From Cycas panzhihuaensis (taxonomy: Eukaryota; Cycadophyta): a stretch of DNA of 64,000 nt. Below, piece by piece: positions 60,218 through 64,000 of the stretch; the stretch's first letter is position 1, and every line of letters begins with the position of its first letter. Position numbers and translations under genes: made by a program. The notes beneath the pieces are model-generated. The model did not search any database. It had not been told where the DNA came from and worked only from the letters and a program-made list of their open reading frames with translations. Location of the stretch: contig CM041465.1 in assembly GCA_023213395.1 (NCBI GenBank), positions 61,759,741 to 61,823,740 of the forward strand. Reading direction: 5' to 3'.

Positions 60218-63200
60218 ATGGCGAAACTAGCAGGTGCAAAGTTTGAGGTGAAGAAATTTAATGGTAAGAACAACTTTGAGTTGTGGAAGCTAAAAGCGCA
60301 TGATATTCTTATATAGCAGGGTTTGTATAAAGCCCTTGCATGGAAATCAAAGAAACCTACAGGGATGGATGATGATAATTAGGATGACTTAGACAAAAAG
60401 GCACTTAGCACAATATGATTGTGTTTGGCAAATGAAATCTTGTTTAACATCACAGGGGAAGAGACAGCAATAGAATTATGGACCTAGTTGGAAGGCCTAT
60501 ATATGACCAAATCAGTAACGAATTGAATCTACCTGAAGAGGCAACTGTACTCATTATAGATAAAGGAAGGTACAAAAATTGCTGACCATTTAAATGTTTT
60601 CAATACTCTTATTTGTCAGTTGACTAGTATCGATGTTAAAATTGAGGATGAGGATAAGGTTGTTACCTTGTTATACTCATTACCTGAATCCTGGGATAAT
60701 ATTATCACCTCAATTAATTTTAGCACTACAGATGTATTAAATTATGATTCTATTGTAGTGCTTTACTAATGGAAGAAGTGCAGAGGAAATCTAGTTTTGA
60801 AACCTCCATACAAGAAGCCATGACAGCAAGCGGTAGAACGTTTGAGAGATGACAAAACTCTAGGGATACATCGGGGTCCAAGTCAAAGAGAAAAAAGAGT
60901 AAGATCAGGTGTTGGCATTGTAATAAGACCATTCACCTCAAGAAGGATTGTTACGAAAGGAAGGAGTTCCAGAAAAAGGAAGATCTTGCCAAGGAGGTGA
61001 ATCGGGTAGAGTCAAATCAAGGTATGGATGATGATGTCTTGGTTGCTTATAATGTTTCTCATTATCACCATGACTAGTTATTAGATTCAGGTGCTTCGCA
61101 CCATATGTGTCCACACAAGAGTTGGTTCTCATCATACCAACCTCTTGATGGTGGTGATGTGCTTATGGGAAATGAAGTTTCTTGTAAGACAGTGGACATT
61201 AGTAGCATCAGAATTAAGATATTCGATGGGGTAGTTAGAACATTAACTGAGGTTAGACATGTACCTAATTTGAAAAGGAATCGAATTTCCTTGGGTGAAT
61301 TAGATTTGGGTGGTTTTAAGCATACAGGTCATGAAGGAGTCCTAAAGGTGTCAAATGGCACATTGGTTGTTATGAAAGCCTTAAAGAAAGGAAATCTTTA
61401 CATTTTAGTGGGAAGTATAGATGACAGCCAAGCAGCTACAACATCAAAGACTATAGAAGATCCAACTCTGTTATGGCATTAGAGACTTGGGCACATAAGT
61501 GAGAGAGGACTTAAGATACTGATAAACTGTAAGTTGCTTCCTAACTTGCAGCTTTCAGATTTGGCTTTCTGTAAACATTATATTTTTTTAAAGTAGTGTA
61601 GACTCAGGTTTAAAGTAGGGAGTCACACTAGTAAAGGCATTCTAGATTATATACATTCAGATGTATGGGGACTAGCCCCTAAAATATCTTTTGCAGGATC
61701 ATTATATTATGTCACATTTATAGATGATTAGTCCAGGAAGGTATAGGTCTATTTTTTGGAAAAGAAATATGAATTTTTTAGTGTGTTTAAGCAGTTCAAG
61801 GCTTTAGTTGAGAACAATACTCGTAAGACAATCAAATGTTTAAGAACTAACAATGGAGGTGATTTCAACTCCTTGGAGTTTGAGAACTATTACAGAGAAG
61901 CTAGGATCAAAAGACACGAGACCACTAGCTATACTCCATAACAAAATGGCATTGCTGAGAACATGAATAAGACACTCTTGGAAAGAGCAAGAAGCATGCT
62001 AAGTAATGCATGAGTGGAGTAGGGCTTGTGGGCAGAAGCTGTTCAAACAGCTTGCTATCTGATAAATAGGTCACCATCACTTGCAATAGATTGTAAGATT
62101 CTTAAAGAGATATGGACTGGACATCCATGTGATTATTCAAATTTAAAAGTTTTTGGTTGTGATGCTTACGCCTGGATTGACAAAAGTAAACATTCAAAGT
62201 TAGACCCAAAATCCAAGAGGTATATCTTTGTTGGTTATGGTGATAAGGATGGTATGAAGGGATACAGGTTGTGGGATTCTACTTCCCACAAAATCACCAT
62301 TAATAGAGATGTTGTATTTGATGAATCTCCCCTTCTAAAATTAGATAGCGGAGAAGTTGAAATGAAATAAGTACAGAAAGATAAATATCAAGAGGTCAAG
62401 TTTGAAACCCAACCATCTTTGGGATCATAAGAGCAGGAAGATCTTTCTAAAGATGAATCTGCAACAGATTTACAAGAGTATGTGGATACTCCTCTTCCAA
62501 TAGTTAGAATATCTACACAAGTCAGTCATCCACCTAACAGGTATAGCCCATCTATTTCTATTACATTAGTTTCTAATGATGGTGACCCTACATATTTTCA
62601 AGAAGTAGTAGATGATATCCATAGTGAGAAGTAGAAGAGGGCTATGCAGGAAGAGATAGATGCATTGAAGAAAAATAATTCATGGGATTTGGTAGAACTT
62701 CCACATGGCAGGAAGTCTATTGGTTGTAGGTGGGTTTTTAAGATAAAAATAGATGTTAATGGAAAGATTGACAAATACAGGGCAAGATTGGTGTCTAAAG
62801 GCTATGTACAGAAAGTAGGTATTGACTTTCATAAGATGTTTTCCCCAGTTGTCAAACTTGTTTCAATTCGAGTGCCGTTAGCATTAGTAGCTTCTCTTGA
62901 TTTGGAGCTGAAGCAGTTAGATGTTAAAATAGCATTTTTACATGGAGATTTAGATGAGGAGATCTGTATGGATCAACTAGAAGGGTTTGTACAGGATGGT
63001 AGAAAAAGACTTATTTTCAGGCTCAGGAAATCATTATATGGCATAAAGCAATCACCTAGACACTGGTGCAAGAAGTTTGATGCCTTCATGGAGAGCCAAA
63101 ATTTTAAAAGAAGTGAGTATGATCATTGTGTTTACTTTAAATTCATGGACAATGACTTATTCATTATCTTGGTACTATATGTTGATGACATGCTGGTTGT

Positions 63201-64000
63201 AAGCAAGATCATGGAAGAAATCAATAAGCTAAAGGCTCAACTGGCTAGGACTTTTGATATGAAGGATCTAGGAGCTGTAAAATAAATCTTAGGCATGGAG
63301 ATACATAAAGACAGGAAAAATGGTAAGCTATGGTTATCACAATAGAAATATATGGAGAAGGTACTAACTAGGTTTGGTATGGCAAATGTGAAACCAGTGA
63401 GTATCCCATTGGCTTCCTACTTCAAGATTTCTTCAAATGCGAGTCCTAGTAGTGAAGAAGAAAAGGTTTATATATCTCGCGTGCCTTATGCAGTGTAGTA
63501 GGAAGTTTGATATATGCCATGGTATACACAAGACTTGATATTTCACATGCATTCGGTGTAGTTAACAGGTTTATGAAAAATCTAGGGAAAGAACATTAGG
63601 CTGCAGTGAAATGGGTGCTTCAGTATTTAAGAGGCACAAGTGACTACTACATCACCTTTGAAGGTACAGGTAATCAGGTTTGTGGATATGTTGATTCAGA
63701 CTTTGCAGGAGATTTAAACAAAAGAAGGTCTACTTCAGGTTATGTTTTCACTCTTGCAAATGGTCCAATTAGTTGGATGTCTAAATTACAGAGCACAATT
63801 ACACTGTTAACCACGAAAGCTAAATATATTGCTACATCACATGCTTGTAAAGAAGTAATCTACTTACAAGGTCTATTGGTTGAGCTTGGAAGGAGATAGG
63901 AAAATGTAAAGGTATTTTGTGACAGTCAAAGTGCCATTTACTTAGCCAAGAATCTAGCTTATCATAGTAGAACAAAGTATGTTGCTCTTAAGTACCATTT
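60218..64000 (+). pseudogene. Copia-B2 gag-pol (3' end missing)
   Basis: Gag FNGKNNFELWKLKAHD (60259); knuckle CWHCNKTIHLKKDC with Gly-His partly changed (60910); protease with LDSGASHHMC (61081), which Copia-B1 lacks; integrase with HSDVWG (61650), the second motif altered (RTNNGGDF for RTDNGGEF) and AENMNKT; RT in a 213-codon open frame (62644-63285) with GCRWVFKIKIDVNG, LDVKIAFLHGDLDEEI and an intact YVDDM (63180); RNase H from 63606 with GYVDSDFAGD and TKAKYIATS, running off the window. Stops and frameshifts throughout, so non-functional as a whole, though RT is better kept than in Copia-B1. Confidence 0.93.

Larger units (their letters stand above)
59514..64000 (+). mobile_element. Copia-B2: 5' part of a Ty1/copia element, runs off the window
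   Basis: 5' LTR, primer site and gag-pol to RNase H; the 3' end lies beyond 64000. Same family as Copia-B1, alignable base by base. Left flanking 5-mer is ATAGG; the matching target duplication would be outside the window. Confidence 0.94.

Overview
The window is repeat-dominated plant DNA, most likely from a seed plant with a large, transposon-rich genome. A gymnosperm-like genome is possible but is inference only. The evidence is plant-type Ty1/copia and Ty3/gypsy retrotransposons, initiator-Met-tRNA primer binding sites (TGGTATCAGAGC), Tat-type gypsy parts (archaeal-type RNase H, antisense ORF), chromodomain gypsy elements, long AT microsatellites and pervasive nonsense decay. I found no tRNA, rRNA, CRISPR or intact host gene. 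Almost every coding region is a broken retrotransposon gene. Element names used here (Copia-A, Copia-B, Copia-C, Gyp-P, Gyp-M, Tat-1, Tat-2, TR-GAG) are local labels.

Layout. 1-5830: two degraded Copia-A remnants in a row. 6865-9230: first copy of a 2.3-kb noncoding repeat (repeat A) holding an (AT)55 tract. 9291-12337: chromodomain gypsy fragment Gyp-P between two 108-bp direct repeats. 12344-20060: Tat-type remains, namely integrase (+), an antisense ORF (-) split by a complete 1,957-bp gag-only LTR element (TR-GAG, target duplication ATAGT), and an archaeal-type RNase H (+). 20431-23490: AT/AC microsatellite, a short tandem unit, and the second copy of repeat A, which looks like an insertion into one of the two tandem units. 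23637-28762: complete Copia-B1. 28763-33420: noncoding repeat DNA with a second Tat RNase H on the minus strand. 33420-50640: Tat-1 (long leader or LTR, tRNA-primer-like site, gag, protease, RT, RNase H, integrase), split in gag by the complete minus-strand chromovirus Gyp-M (38330-44873, target duplication ACCAT). 50641-59513: a minus-strand Copia-B fragment split by the complete Copia-C (51454-59123, target duplication ATAGC). Copia-C carries an apparent captured host-gene fragment in antisense. 59514-64000: Copia-B2, cut by the window end.

The relative order of events can be read from the nesting: Tat-1 before Gyp-M; Tat-2 antisense ORF before TR-GAG; minus Copia-B fragment before Copia-C and Copia-B2. 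In three cases, removing the insertion with one copy of its target duplication brings the interrupted reading frame back into register. The best-preserved coding belongs to Gyp-M, with 521- and 359-codon open frames separated by one in-frame stop. Most stops elsewhere fit C-to-T or G-to-A changes at CAA, CAG, CGA and TGG codons, as expected for silenced, methylated elements.
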